A DNA stretch of 64,000 nucleotides from Microvirga guangxiensis (lineage in GTDB: Bacteria > Pseudomonadota > Alphaproteobacteria > Rhizobiales > Beijerinckiaceae): positions 124,001 to 188,000 of the forward strand of contig NZ_FMVJ01000006.1 of NCBI RefSeq assembly GCF_900102135.1. The letters run 5' to 3'. Each line of letters begins with the position of its first letter. Within the stretch, counting starts at the first letter, position 1. Below, in pieces: positions 18,475 through 26,415 of the stretch. A model generated the notes under the pieces. That model saw only the letters and a list, made by a program, of their open reading frames with translations. It was not told the origin of the DNA and made no database searches. The position numbers were made by a program, and so were the translations under genes.

Positions 18475-19101
18475 TCAGCTTGAGCGAAGGTCTCTCCATG
18501 CGCTTGCGAAGGCGCGCGCGTTGCGGGCGACCTCCTCGACCGACATGGCGGGCGTAAAGAGAGCGGAGCCGAGGCCAAAGCCGTTAGCGCCTGCATCCAC
18601 ATAAGGCTTCATATTGTCAGGCTTGATGCCGCCGACAGGGAGCACGATGCTGTCCTTCGGCAGAACGGCACGCCAAGCCTTCACGACATTGGGCGGAATG
18701 CCTTCGGCAGGAAAGATCTTGATGCCGTCCGCGCCTGCTTTCAGGGCTGCAAAGGCCTCCGTCGGCGTTGCCACGCCCGGTGTGCAGACCATGCGATGCT
18801 CCTTGGCGCGGCGGATCACGTCGAGGTCGGCATGGGGCATGACGACGAGCTTGCCGCCGACATCCTTGATGCCATCCACCTGTTCGACATCGAGCACGGT
18901 GCCGGCGCCGACAAGAACGTCGCTGGGCATGGTTCTGGCCAAGGTCTCGATGCTGCGGAACGGCTCCGGTGAATTCAGCGGAACTTCGATGATGCGAAAG
19001 CCGGCCTCGACGAGAGCAAAGCCGACGGCTTCGGCTGCCTCGGGTCGCAACCCGCGCAGGATCGCGACCAGGGGAAGTTCGGTCAGAAAATCCGACAGCA
19101 A
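18475..19101 (-). CDS. dgoA: 2-dehydro-3-deoxy-6-phosphogalactonate aldolase
   Basis: A 208-residue class I aldolase of the KDPG/KDPGal family that cleaves KDPGal (or KDPG) to pyruvate and glyceraldehyde 3-phosphate. The motif LPLVAILRGLRPEAA with RIIEVPLNSPEPF is closer to DgoA than to Eda. The Schiff-base lysine lies in GIKIFPAEG. No ATG fits; a TTG at 19101 with an AGAGG site upstream gives the usual start. No dgoK or dgoD neighbours are present, so a role in another Entner-Doudoroff-type route is possible. Confidence 0.85.
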   Translation of the reverse strand: MLSDFLTELPLVAILRGLRPEAAEAVGFALVEAGFRIIEVPLNSPEPFRSIETLARTMPSDVLVGAGTVLDVEQVDGIKDVGGKLVVMPHADLDVIRRAKEHRMVCTPGVATPTEAFAALKAGADGIKIFPAEGIPPNVVKAWRAVLPKDSIVLPVGGIKPDNMKPYVDAGANGFGLGSALFTPAMSVEEVARNARAFASAWRDLRSS

Positions 19102-19148
19102 GACAGCACCTCTTCAAATGGTTGCATCGATGCCCGGAACTTAACGCG

Positions 19149-19179
19149 AAAGTCGCCGGAATTCTCCAGCGACTTTTTT
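19149..19179. terminator. hairpin between the acyl-AMP ligase gene and dgoA
   Basis: 8-bp stem AAAGTCGC / GCGACTTT with an inner GGA/TCC pairing. The T6 tract is on the plus strand, whereas the genes on both sides are on the minus strand, where only TTT follows. It could weakly end the PKS cluster transcript or block antisense transcription. Confidence 0.5.
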
Positions 19180-19191
19180 GCCCTGTCCCGC

Positions 19192-20928
19192 TCAGTGCAT
19201 AGAGGCCGAGAGCTTCTCCTGGGCGAGCTGCACGAGCTTCACACGCTGCAGCTTGCCGCTGGTGGTTTTCTGCAGCGTATGGGGTGGCAGATTGAGAACG
19301 TGATCGACCGCGATGCTCAACTTCTGGCTCAGCCGGTCCCGGATGGCATGGCGCATCGCCTCGACCTTCTCGGAGGCTTTCTGCGTGGTTTCAAAGAACA
19401 CCACGAGGTTTTCCGTGCCCTTGACCGGATCTGAGAGGCCGATGGCTCCCACGGCTCCCGAGCGCACGCCTTCGATCTCGCCCACGACTTGCTCGATTTC
19501 GTAGGGAGAAATGTTGGCGCCCGCGCGAATGATCAGATCCTTAATGCGGCCGGTGATGTAGAGCTCGCCGTTATCGAGGTAGCCAAGGTCGCCCGTTGCT
19601 AGCCATCCGTTGTGGATGTTGCTCGGTGCTGTTTCCTTGTAATAGCCATGCACCACACTGGGACCGCGCAGGTAGATCTGTCCCTGCCTGCGTTCGGGCA
19701 GGGGAGAGCCGTCATTGTCGACGATCATGACCTCATGACCCTTCAGCACCGGTCCCACAGAGGCAACCGGCCAGGCATCGGACGCGGCAGCATCGACGGG
19801 ATTAGCCACTCCCTGAGTCATGAATTGCTGGCGCGAGATTGTTTGGAAGCGAACGGATTCTGACGGCCGCGAGAACGTAACGGCGACAGTGCATTCTGCC
19901 AGACCATAGGCCGCAAACAGGGCTTCACGCTTCAATCCGTGCGGAGCGAAGCGGTTGAAGAAGTGCTCGACCGTCTTTTTCTGGATGAACTCCGCAGCGT
20001 TGAAGGCACACCGCAAGGACGACAGATCGAGACCTCGCGTCCGGTGTTCGGGCGCATGGGTTGCAACGAACTGGTAGGCGAAGTTCGGCGCGGAAGTGAC
20101 TGTGCCCTTGAAGCTGTGAATGGCCCATAGCCATCGGGCTGGATTCATCGTGAACATGGTCGACGGCATCAGTACCACCGACATGCCGGCCGCGAAGCCG
20201 CACATGGTGAGCGCGACAAGCCCCATATCGTGGTAGAGCGGGAGCCAACTCACGACCGTGTCTTGGTGCGACCATCCTGCCGCCAATGCGAGGCCGCGCA
20301 CGTTGCTCAGAAGCGTCTTGTTGTCGATCAGCAGGGCCTTGGGTTGCGAGGTTGTGCCGGATGTGAATTGCAGAAAGGCTGACGCGTCTCTGGTTGGTGC
20401 AGGGAAGCGCGCCTCATGAGGCATCGGCAAGTCTTCAACGGTTGTCGCTCTGCATCCCGCTTCTCTCAGCAGATCGCAGCAATCCCGCGGGGCCAGGATC
20501 AATCGGGCTCCAGCATATTGTGCGCGAACAGCGAGCCGCTCCGCCCAGTTCGCGCCATGAATGCCGGGGCTGGGAGCTTCGACGATGCAGGGCAGGAAGC
20601 CGCCGACCTGGCAGGCGAAGAAGGCCGTAACGAGACAGGGGGAAGTCTCGAAGGCGAGAAGCACGATGTCGCCAGCTTTCACTCCATGCGCAGAGAGACG
20701 CTGCGCAAGGAGCGTTGCCTCTTGCAGCAACGCAGCATTCGAAATCTCCGTCACCGCGCTCTGTGCTCCGATAACGTAGAAGGCGGCTTGCTCTGGAGCA
20801 ATCGCGGCGCGGTATTTCAGAATTTCCGGGATTGTTGCGATACCCTGGGGCAAAGGCAGGCAGGCTTTGTTTGAAAGGTCAAAAGCCCGCTCCGCCTGCC
20901 CGAGTGGGAAGGTGTGAGCCTTATACAT
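19192..20928 (-). CDS. fatty acyl-AMP ligase (FAAL-type)
   Basis: A 578-residue ANL-superfamily enzyme. The P-loop-like FTSGTTSQPKA is at 188-198. WLPLYHDMGL and the AYGLAECTV motif are hallmarks of FAALs, which adenylate fatty acids and hand them to an ACP rather than to CoA. The C-terminal domain holds the hinge GDLGYLDNGELYITGRIKDLI. Third gene of an operon with an ACP and a type III PKS-like ketosynthase 21 bases upstream, it very probably loads the ACP with the starter acyl group. GGAGAT precedes its ATG. Confidence 0.88.
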   Translation of the reverse strand: MYKAHTFPLGQAERAFDLSNKACLPLPQGIATIPEILKYRAAIAPEQAAFYVIGAQSAVTEISNAALLQEATLLAQRLSAHGVKAGDIVLLAFETSPCLVTAFFACQVGGFLPCIVEAPSPGIHGANWAERLAVRAQYAGARLILAPRDCCDLLREAGCRATTVEDLPMPHEARFPAPTRDASAFLQFTSGTTSQPKALLIDNKTLLSNVRGLALAAGWSHQDTVVSWLPLYHDMGLVALTMCGFAAGMSVVLMPSTMFTMNPARWLWAIHSFKGTVTSAPNFAYQFVATHAPEHRTRGLDLSSLRCAFNAAEFIQKKTVEHFFNRFAPHGLKREALFAAYGLAECTVAVTFSRPSESVRFQTISRQQFMTQGVANPVDAAASDAWPVASVGPVLKGHEVMIVDNDGSPLPERRQGQIYLRGPSVVHGYYKETAPSNIHNGWLATGDLGYLDNGELYITGRIKDLIIRAGANISPYEIEQVVGEIEGVRSGAVGAIGLSDPVKGTENLVVFFETTQKASEKVEAMRHAIRDRLSQKLSIAVDHVLNLPPHTLQKTTSGKLQRVKLVQLAQEKLSASMH

Positions 20929-20949
20929 GGATGATCTCCGCTGATGCCG

Positions 20950-22011
20950 TCAGAACCGCAGGAGGGCGCCTTCGAGGGTCAAGCCTGGGCCGAAGGCCAG
21001 CATGACGCCGATCTCACCGGGCTTGGGATGATCGCTCTTCACCAGATGCTCGAGAACGAGCAGCACGGTCGCAGATGCGCAATTGCCGTATTCACGAAGA
21101 ATATGCCACGTGGATTCCAGCTGGCGTTCGGTGATTTTCATTTTCTCGGCAATGAGGTCGACGATCTTGGGGCCACCGGGATGGATCGCCCAATGCTTGA
21201 TCTCGCTCACTTCCACATCGGCCGACGAGCAGAGATCCGACAAGAACTGCTCGATGAGGCTCGCAATCACAAACGGGACATAGGGTGAGAGCGTCATGCG
21301 CACTCCGTCATCCATGATGGAAAGCGTCATCATGTCGGACGTCTCAAAGGATTGCAGCGTATGTGTCGCCAGGATCTGCGGTCCATGACCAGGCTTACGC
21401 ATCGCCATGGTAAAGGCCCCAACGGCATCGCCGAAGAGGTTGTGGACAATGGCCTGCTCACGGGTGGCTTCGGGACGAAAGTGCAGGCTGCTGAATTCGG
21501 CGCAAAGGCCGATTGTGTATTCGTCCGGACGCGCGATCACTGAATCCATCGCTGTCTTGATGACGTTGAGGGCTGCGAAGCAGCCCATATGGCCGATATG
21601 CGTGCGGCGGATGCTGGGCTTGAGACCGAAGCGCTTGGCCAGGAAGTAGTCAGGCGTAGGGCCGTAATAGCCGGTGCTGCTCGCCATCACGATGCTCCCG
21701 ACATCGGCGCGATCAACAGGGCGGAGCAGATCCTCGAAGGCCTCTCCGGCGACTTCGTCGACAATCTCCACGTAAGCCTTCATGCGGTCACCGATGCCAC
21801 GAGTTTCCCGGCCGATATCCGTCGCGGGATTCCATGCCAGGTGGCGTCGGCTCACGCGCGTGACAGTGCCGAGTTCATGAGCATCGGGAAGCTCCGCGTA
21901 CCATCGATCGAAGATCTCGTCCCAAAGGGTTTCCTGATCAATAACCTGCTTGGGCGCGGCAGAGGCAAGGTTGACGAAGGTGGGGAGGGTAGTTTCGTTG
22001 CGCAGCGCCAT
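20950..22011 (-). CDS. type III polyketide synthase-like ketosynthase
   Basis: A 353-residue thiolase-fold condensing enzyme. The putative catalytic triad reads C144 (GHMGCFAALN), H277 (WAIHPGGPKI) and N310 (REYGNCASATVLLVL). The GFGPGL-type loop appears as AFGPGLTLEGALLRF at the C-terminus. HPGG and GPGLTLEG are features of chalcone/stilbene-synthase-like type III PKSs rather than FabH. Such enzymes extend acyl starters with malonyl-CoA to alkylresorcinols or alkylpyrones. The ATG at 22011 is four bases after the ACP stop, so the two are tightly coupled; the frame further upstream overlaps the ACP gene and is not used. A KAS III-like role is the alternative. Confidence 0.82.
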   Translation of the reverse strand: MALRNETTLPTFVNLASAAPKQVIDQETLWDEIFDRWYAELPDAHELGTVTRVSRRHLAWNPATDIGRETRGIGDRMKAYVEIVDEVAGEAFEDLLRPVDRADVGSIVMASSTGYYGPTPDYFLAKRFGLKPSIRRTHIGHMGCFAALNVIKTAMDSVIARPDEYTIGLCAEFSSLHFRPEATREQAIVHNLFGDAVGAFTMAMRKPGHGPQILATHTLQSFETSDMMTLSIMDDGVRMTLSPYVPFVIASLIEQFLSDLCSSADVEVSEIKHWAIHPGGPKIVDLIAEKMKITERQLESTWHILREYGNCASATVLLVLEHLVKSDHPKPGEIGVMLAFGPGLTLEGALLRF

Positions 22012-22015
22012 GAGA

Positions 22016-22297
22016 CTACTCCGCTGCGGCGCGAGGCAAGGCCCCGGCGACAAAGCGCACGACACTGCCAATTGTGTCGCGTCCGCCGGAACTGTGCGCA
22101 ATGAACCACTCCTCAAGAGCGATGCCTGCGTAAAGCTCTTCTATTCCGGCAAAGAACTGCATGAGCTTCATGGAATCGAAGCCGAGGTCGCGGGTGAGCG
22201 ACATATTCGCGTCGATTTGGGTGATACTGTCTTCGCTGATCCACTTGCACAGGTCAGCGACCTGGCGAGCAATGTTCGCCTCAAAAATAGATTTCAT
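22016..22297 (-). CDS. acyl carrier protein
   Basis: A 93-residue stand-alone ACP. The phosphopantetheine attachment site is S42 in DLGFDSMKLMQFF; the helical pattern around it fits. It diverges from the housekeeping AcpP (DSLDTVE), so it is a dedicated carrier. First gene of the ACP, type III PKS-like, FAAL operon. A perfect inverted repeat lies 14 bases upstream of the start codon. Confidence 0.87.
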   Translation of the reverse strand: MKSIFEANIARQVADLCKWISEDSITQIDANMSLTRDLGFDSMKLMQFFAGIEELYAGIALEEWFIAHSSGGRDTIGSVVRFVAGALPRAAAE

Positions 22298-22310
22298 GAT
22301 TTGCCCCTAA

Positions 22311-22331
22311 GGTGACTTACGTTGAGTCACC
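22311..22331. promoter_or_regulatory. inverted repeat upstream of the ACP-PKS-FAAL operon
   Basis: GGTGACT-N7-AGTCACC, a perfect 7-bp inverted repeat 14 bases before the ACP start. The AT-rich region next to it (22340-22385, e.g. TATATATTTTATATTG) should hold the promoter. The position suits a repressor operator in the leader; the regulator is not in the window. Confidence 0.55.
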
Positions 22332-22546
22332 GAGAGAGGCTACTTTGTATAGTTACGTTACGATATATATTTTATATTGAATAATCGCAATCTTCCCTTG
22401 GGAAAATGCAAGGAAAGGCACTCTCTATAAAGAGATTCAGTCATCGCAACGTTTATCTGTTTGGTGGAGATTTCTCAACTTTAGGTAATGGAGCTGTAAA
22501 TCTTCGAAGCCTCATAGACCCTTGGGCCTGTCTAATATTTGAAAAG

Positions 22547-23560
22547 CTAAGATGGAGTGCGGCGCAAGCATTGCTGTGCCGTTCGCGATATTTGGGTCCT
22601 CTCGTCCGCAGTTATCGTTCCGTGCAGCACCTTCTGCCACAGATCGCTTTGACGAAGGGTGTCGACCGTGCAGGAGCAAATTGCGTTGCAGGTCTCGGGC
22701 TGCGCATTCATCAGGCAGGTCGATACGCATTCATTCATGAAAGGCTTCGCCTCGGCTCGCGGATTGGGACCCGTGACCTGCAGAACGCCATAGAGGATTC
22801 CAAGCAGCACGATCTGATGGATGAGATAGATCGGAAGGCTTTTTCTCCCGGCCCAGACAAGAAGTCGAGATAAGGCGTCACGAGCCTGCCATCGTGCCAA
22901 ATCCGTGGCGCCGACGCGAGGAAGCAGCAGCTTGCCCGCCGCAACTCCGCCCAGGACGACACCGAACCACGGGAACAGGGGAACGTAATCATTCGTCACC
23001 GGGTCCGCCGCGCCAAGTCCGAGCCAGTCAAGGTAGGGCGCGTCGAGGGCAGGGCTCGTGAAGAGCGAGGGTGCGATCAGGAAGAAGAGCGCTGCAGCAA
23101 AACTCAGGGCAGGGGGTACGCGGAGAAAAGGCAATGCGAGCACGCTCGACACTGCAATGCAGTGAAGAATGCCGAAGAAGATATAGCTCTCGGGAAAGGC
23201 GAAGAACGTGACAAGGGTCACGGCGAGTGCCGCTCCGCCTACTTTCATGAGGCGCTTCAAAAATGGGATCCTGCGAAATCCCTGCGCATGGGCGAGGGCT
23301 AATCCGATTCCGACCAGAAACAAAAACGATCCTGCAATGCCGCGAGCGAACCAACGCCATGCGGGAACCTGGAGGATATTCGTTTCGATCAGCTTCAGGA
23401 AGCTCAGGTCCCAGCTGAAGTGGTAGATGATCATAGCTGCGATCGCGAGACCGCGTGCGACGTCAATGACGTCCCATCGCTGGGATGCGACGGCTCGGGG
23501 TCGTTCAGCGGTTTGGAGGCGGTAAAGATCTGCCCTGGCTTGGGCGGCATCGTCGCTCAC
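22547..23560 (-). CDS. DUF1624 membrane protein (heparan-alpha-glucosaminide acetyltransferase-like)
   Basis: A 337-residue polytopic membrane protein. It opens with RWDVIDVARGLAIAAMIIYHFSWDLSF, the DUF1624/HGSNAT signature with a conserved histidine, followed by about 7-8 hydrophobic segments. The C-terminal 65 residues form a soluble tail with six cysteines (ECVSTC, ETCNAICSC, QQC), unusual for the family. GTG start with AGGA upstream. It is divergent from the sirtuin gene by 42 bases. A role in acyl transfer at the membrane is inferred from the family only. Confidence 0.8.
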   Translation of the reverse strand: MSDDAAQARADLYRLQTAERPRAVASQRWDVIDVARGLAIAAMIIYHFSWDLSFLKLIETNILQVPAWRWFARGIAGSFLFLVGIGLALAHAQGFRRIPFLKRLMKVGGAALAVTLVTFFAFPESYIFFGILHCIAVSSVLALPFLRVPPALSFAAALFFLIAPSLFTSPALDAPYLDWLGLGAADPVTNDYVPLFPWFGVVLGGVAAGKLLLPRVGATDLARWQARDALSRLLVWAGRKSLPIYLIHQIVLLGILYGVLQVTGPNPRAEAKPFMNECVSTCLMNAQPETCNAICSCTVDTLRQSDLWQKVLHGTITADERTQISRTAQQCLRRTPS

Positions 23561-23602
23561 GGATGCTGGTCCTGCTGTTTCTATCGCGTTCGCGCGATCT
23601 AT

Positions 23603-24367
23603 ATGGATGACATGACCGAGAACCTTGCCGCGTCAATCGCTGCTTTGCAGGAAATGATTCAAGACGCCCGGATCGTCGCCGGTTTCACGGGCGCGGGCAT
23701 ATCGACGGAGAGCGGCGTTCCCGATTTCCGCTCTCCCGACAGCCCCTGGATGCGCAACAAGCCCATCCCCTTTGAACATTTCATCCATAGCGCCGAGGCT
23801 CGACGGGAGGCATGGCGGCGCAAGTTTGTGATGGACGATCTTTATCGCCATGCGAAGCCGAGCCAAGGGCATCTCGGCATCGCCTCCCTCATTTCCGCTG
23901 GGCGCATGCCCGCCGTGATCACCCAAAATATCGACGGGCTTCACCAGGCGTCCGGTCTCTCCGATGAGCAGGTCATCGAACTCCACGGCAATGGAACTTA
24001 TGCCAAATGTCTCTCCTGCGAACGCCGGCACGAGCTTTTCTGGATCAGATGTCACTTCGAAGCCGTCGGCGAGCCGCCCGAATGCACCAATTGTGGCGGC
24101 ATCCTGAAATCCGCGACCATCTCCTTCGGCCAGCCGATGCCAGAGGGGCCCATGCGGCAGGCCCAGAAGCTGATCTCGAGCTGCGACCTCTGTCTGGTGG
24201 TGGGGTCATCCCTGGTGGTCTACCCGGCGGCTGCCTTTCCGGCCTTCGCCAAGGAGAACGGAGCACAGCTCGTCATCATCAACAGGGAGCCGACGCCGCT
24301 CGATGAAATGGCAGATCTGGTCATCCGTGCAGAAATCGGAAATGTGCTGACGGCATTTGTCTCGTGA
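23603..24367 (+). CDS. NAD-dependent protein deacylase (sirtuin)
   Basis: A 254-residue Sir2-family enzyme. GFTGAGISTESGVPDFRSP near residue 27 binds NAD; TQNIDGLHQ follows, and the catalytic base is H128 in ELHGN. A zinc site C136-x2-C139 and C161-x2-C164 is complete. Sirtuins remove acyl groups from lysines using NAD. The ATG at 23603 gives a normal N-terminus; an ATG at 23612 is also possible, and the longer upstream frame runs into the divergent gene. Confidence 0.93.
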   Translation: MDDMTENLAASIAALQEMIQDARIVAGFTGAGISTESGVPDFRSPDSPWMRNKPIPFEHFIHSAEARREAWRRKFVMDDLYRHAKPSQGHLGIASLISAGRMPAVITQNIDGLHQASGLSDEQVIELHGNGTYAKCLSCERRHELFWIRCHFEAVGEPPECTNCGGILKSATISFGQPMPEGPMRQAQKLISSCDLCLVVGSSLVVYPAAAFPAFAKENGAQLVIINREPTPLDEMADLVIRAEIGNVLTAFVS

Positions 24368-24495
24368 TTTCAATGCTCTCGCCGGATGCCGAAAATTTCA
24401 TCGCATTTTAAGGGTTCTTACTGGCTTCCCCTGATTCAGGACGATGTTATCCTCTTTTTAAGAATCGGGTTTTTGATTCGAGTTCGGGTATATTC

Positions 24496-25116
24496 ATGAC
24501 TAGCGATTTCGGCTCTAACTCCTTCAATCTTCGAGAGGAAAACTCCTCTTTCGATCAAGGCCGCCGCGAGGTCGCCCCGGCGCCTGCAGAGGAAAACTCC
24601 CTCGAACTCATCCAGGTAAGCGGCCGGATCAAGTGGTTCGACGTTGCCAAAGGCTTTGGATTCATCGTGCCCGATAACGGCATGCCTGACGTTCTGCTAC
24701 ATGTGACCTGCCTGCGCCGGGACGGGTACCAGGCCGCCAACGAGGGGGCTCGCATCGTGGTCGAGGCGGTTCAACGCCCCCGCGGCCTGCAGGCGTTCCG
24801 CATTGTCTCCTTGGATGAATCGACTGCTCTCCACCCCTCCGAGCTGCCTCTGCCTCGCACCCATGTCCAGGTAGTGCCCACCAGCGGATTGGAACCTGCC
24901 ATCGTGAAGTGGTTCAACCGTCTTCGTGGCTTCGGCTTCCTGACGCAAGGGGAAGGCAAGCCGGACATCTTCGTCCACATGGAGACGTTACGCCGCTACG
25001 GTATTGCCGAGCTGAAACCTGGAGAGCGCGTCTACGTGCGCTTCGGCGACGGGTCGAAGGGCCTCATGGCCGCCGAGGTTCGCCTCGCCGACATGGCCCT
25101 GCCGCACTCCCACTGA
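24496..25116 (+). CDS. twin cold-shock-domain protein
   Basis: A 206-residue protein with two CSD domains. Domain 1 (about 40-108) has GRIKWFDVAKGFGFIVPD and domain 2 (about 132-198) has AIVKWFNRLRGFGFLTQGEG followed by DIFVHMETL. RNP1 (GFGFI, GFGFL) is intact in both; RNP2 is VLLHV in the first and DIFVHM in the second. The N-terminal 38 residues are acidic and disordered. Double-CSD proteins of this kind are common in Hyphomicrobiales and bind single-stranded RNA or DNA. The DUF192 gene follows at once. Confidence 0.92.
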   Translation: MTSDFGSNSFNLREENSSFDQGRREVAPAPAEENSLELIQVSGRIKWFDVAKGFGFIVPDNGMPDVLLHVTCLRRDGYQAANEGARIVVEAVQRPRGLQAFRIVSLDESTALHPSELPLPRTHVQVVPTSGLEPAIVKWFNRLRGFGFLTQGEGKPDIFVHMETLRRYGIAELKPGERVYVRFGDGSKGLMAAEVRLADMALPHSH

Positions 25117-25128
25117 CAGGTTGTGTTC

Positions 25129-25584
25129 GTGTTCCAGCGTCTCCGCCCGGTTCTTCCGGCCCTTGGTCTTGTCCTCGTTTTGGCCGGCGCGGCTTATGCC
25201 CAGGCTCTCGAAGCCCTCTCCATCGTGACTCAGAGCGGACAACGCCAGAGCTTTCAGGTTGAAGTCGCTCGCAACGATGCCGACCGGGCTCAGGGCCTCA
25301 TGTACCGCCGTTCCATGGCCCCCGACCGGGGCATGCTATTCGACTTCGGCCGGGTCGAACCCGTCTCCATGTGGATGCAGAACACGTATCTGTCCCTGGA
25401 TATGCTTTTTGTCCGCCCTGACGGGACAATCGCCCGCATTGCCGCGAATACGGAACCTTTGTCGACCCGCACCATTCCTTCCGGTGAGCCTGTTCTTGCC
25501 GTTCTGGAACTGAATGCCGGCACTGCCGCCAAGCTCGGGATCAAGCCTGGCGACCGGATCGAACATCCAATTTTCAAGCGGTAG
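25129..25584 (+). CDS. DUF192 family protein, exported
   Basis: A DUF192 protein with a signal peptide (LALGLVLVLAGAAYA-type core, cleaved near AYAQA). The domain begins FQVEVARNDADRAQGLMYR and has the conserved GMLFDFGRVEPVSMWMQNTYLSLDMLFV. The function of the family is unknown. A GTG at 25129 is preferred (AGG 8 bases upstream) over the GTG at 25123, which leaves only 2 bases. It starts 12 bases after the cold-shock gene and is probably co-transcribed. Confidence 0.88.
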   Translation: MFQRLRPVLPALGLVLVLAGAAYAQALEALSIVTQSGQRQSFQVEVARNDADRAQGLMYRRSMAPDRGMLFDFGRVEPVSMWMQNTYLSLDMLFVRPDGTIARIAANTEPLSTRTIPSGEPVLAVLELNAGTAAKLGIKPGDRIEHPIFKR

Positions 25585-25648
25585 CGTTCAGACGCTTGCT
25601 GAGTCGAGGCTGATCGTGATAGCGAACAGCTCAACCGGTGCCGACAGG

Positions 25649-25725
25649 CGGGGTGTAGCGCAGTCTGGTAGCGCATCTGCTTTGGGAGCAGAGGGTCGCG
25701 GGTTCAAATCCTGCCGCCCCGACCA
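25649..25725 (+). tRNA. tRNA-Pro (anticodon UGG)
   Basis: Acceptor CGGGGTG / CGCCCCG, anticodon stem TCTGC / GCAGA with loop TTTGGGA and anticodon TGG at 25683-25685, T-loop GGTTCAAATCC, encoded CCA. Confidence 0.97.
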
Positions 25726-25765
25726 TCTTCACCGGTTAAAGTCTTGGAGAGAGTGCGAAAGACCG

Positions 25766-26071
25766 ATGCCCGCCCGGATTTATAAGCCCGCCAAATCCGC
25801 AATGCAGTCCGGCATGGCCCGGACCAAGCAGTGGCTTCTCGTTTTCGAGCAGGACAAACCCCGCGAGATCGAGCCTCTCATGGGCTGGACCAGCTCGGGC
25901 GATACCCGCCAGCAGCTCCGCCTGTGGTTTGACACCAAGGAAGAGGCTATCGCCTATGCCGAGCGCGAGGGCATCGCTTATCGGGTCGAGGAGCCGCATG
26001 AGGTCAAGCGGCGGACGATTTCCTACTCCGACAACTTCAAGTTCAACCGCGTCGGCCCCTGGACTCATTGA
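25766..26071 (+). CDS. NDUFS4-like complex I accessory subunit
   Basis: A 101-residue protein of the ETC complex I subunit region family (NDUFS4/NDUFA18-like), an accessory subunit of NADH dehydrogenase in alphaproteobacteria and mitochondria. Characteristic are ARIYKPAKSAMQSG, WLLVFEQ, LMGWTSSGDTRQQLRLWFDTKEEAIAYAE and the C-terminal NFKFNRVGPWTH. The ATG at 25766 gives the typical bacterial length. It stands between two tRNA genes, far from nuo genes, as is usual. Confidence 0.93.
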   Translation: MPARIYKPAKSAMQSGMARTKQWLLVFEQDKPREIEPLMGWTSSGDTRQQLRLWFDTKEEAIAYAEREGIAYRVEEPHEVKRRTISYSDNFKFNRVGPWTH

Positions 26072-26092
26072 CGTCCCAAGCCGCGGCTCGAC

Positions 26093-26169
26093 GGCCCCTT
26101 AGCTCAGCTGGATAGAGCAACTGCCTTCTAAGCAGTAGGTCGCAGGTTCGAGCCCTGCAGGGGTCGCCA
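26093..26169 (+). tRNA. tRNA-Arg (anticodon UCU)
   Basis: Acceptor GGCCCCT / AGGGGTC, D-arm AGCTCAGCTGGATAGAGC, anticodon loop CTTCTAA with TCT at 26127-26129, T-arm AGGTTCGAGCCCT, encoded CCA. It borders the RepA-iteron segment. Confidence 0.97.
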
Positions 26170-26415
26170 ACAAATTGCAAGACATGGGAACCTGTCTTGG
26201 ATGTGGGCTGCCTCGATGCGAAGGCTCTGCCTCGAAGACACTCTTTAGACGAAAGCTCGCGGTCCTTTGAGGGCCCCACGGTGGTTTTAAGGAACTGTGG
26301 CGCTGGCGTCCCAAGGACTCCACGATCGGAATTAACTCTTCTATCGTCAATTCAGGCGCGAGTTCTGGCAAACCTCGTCACATCCAATAACAACGGCGAA
26401 TCGACTTCTGCGCAC

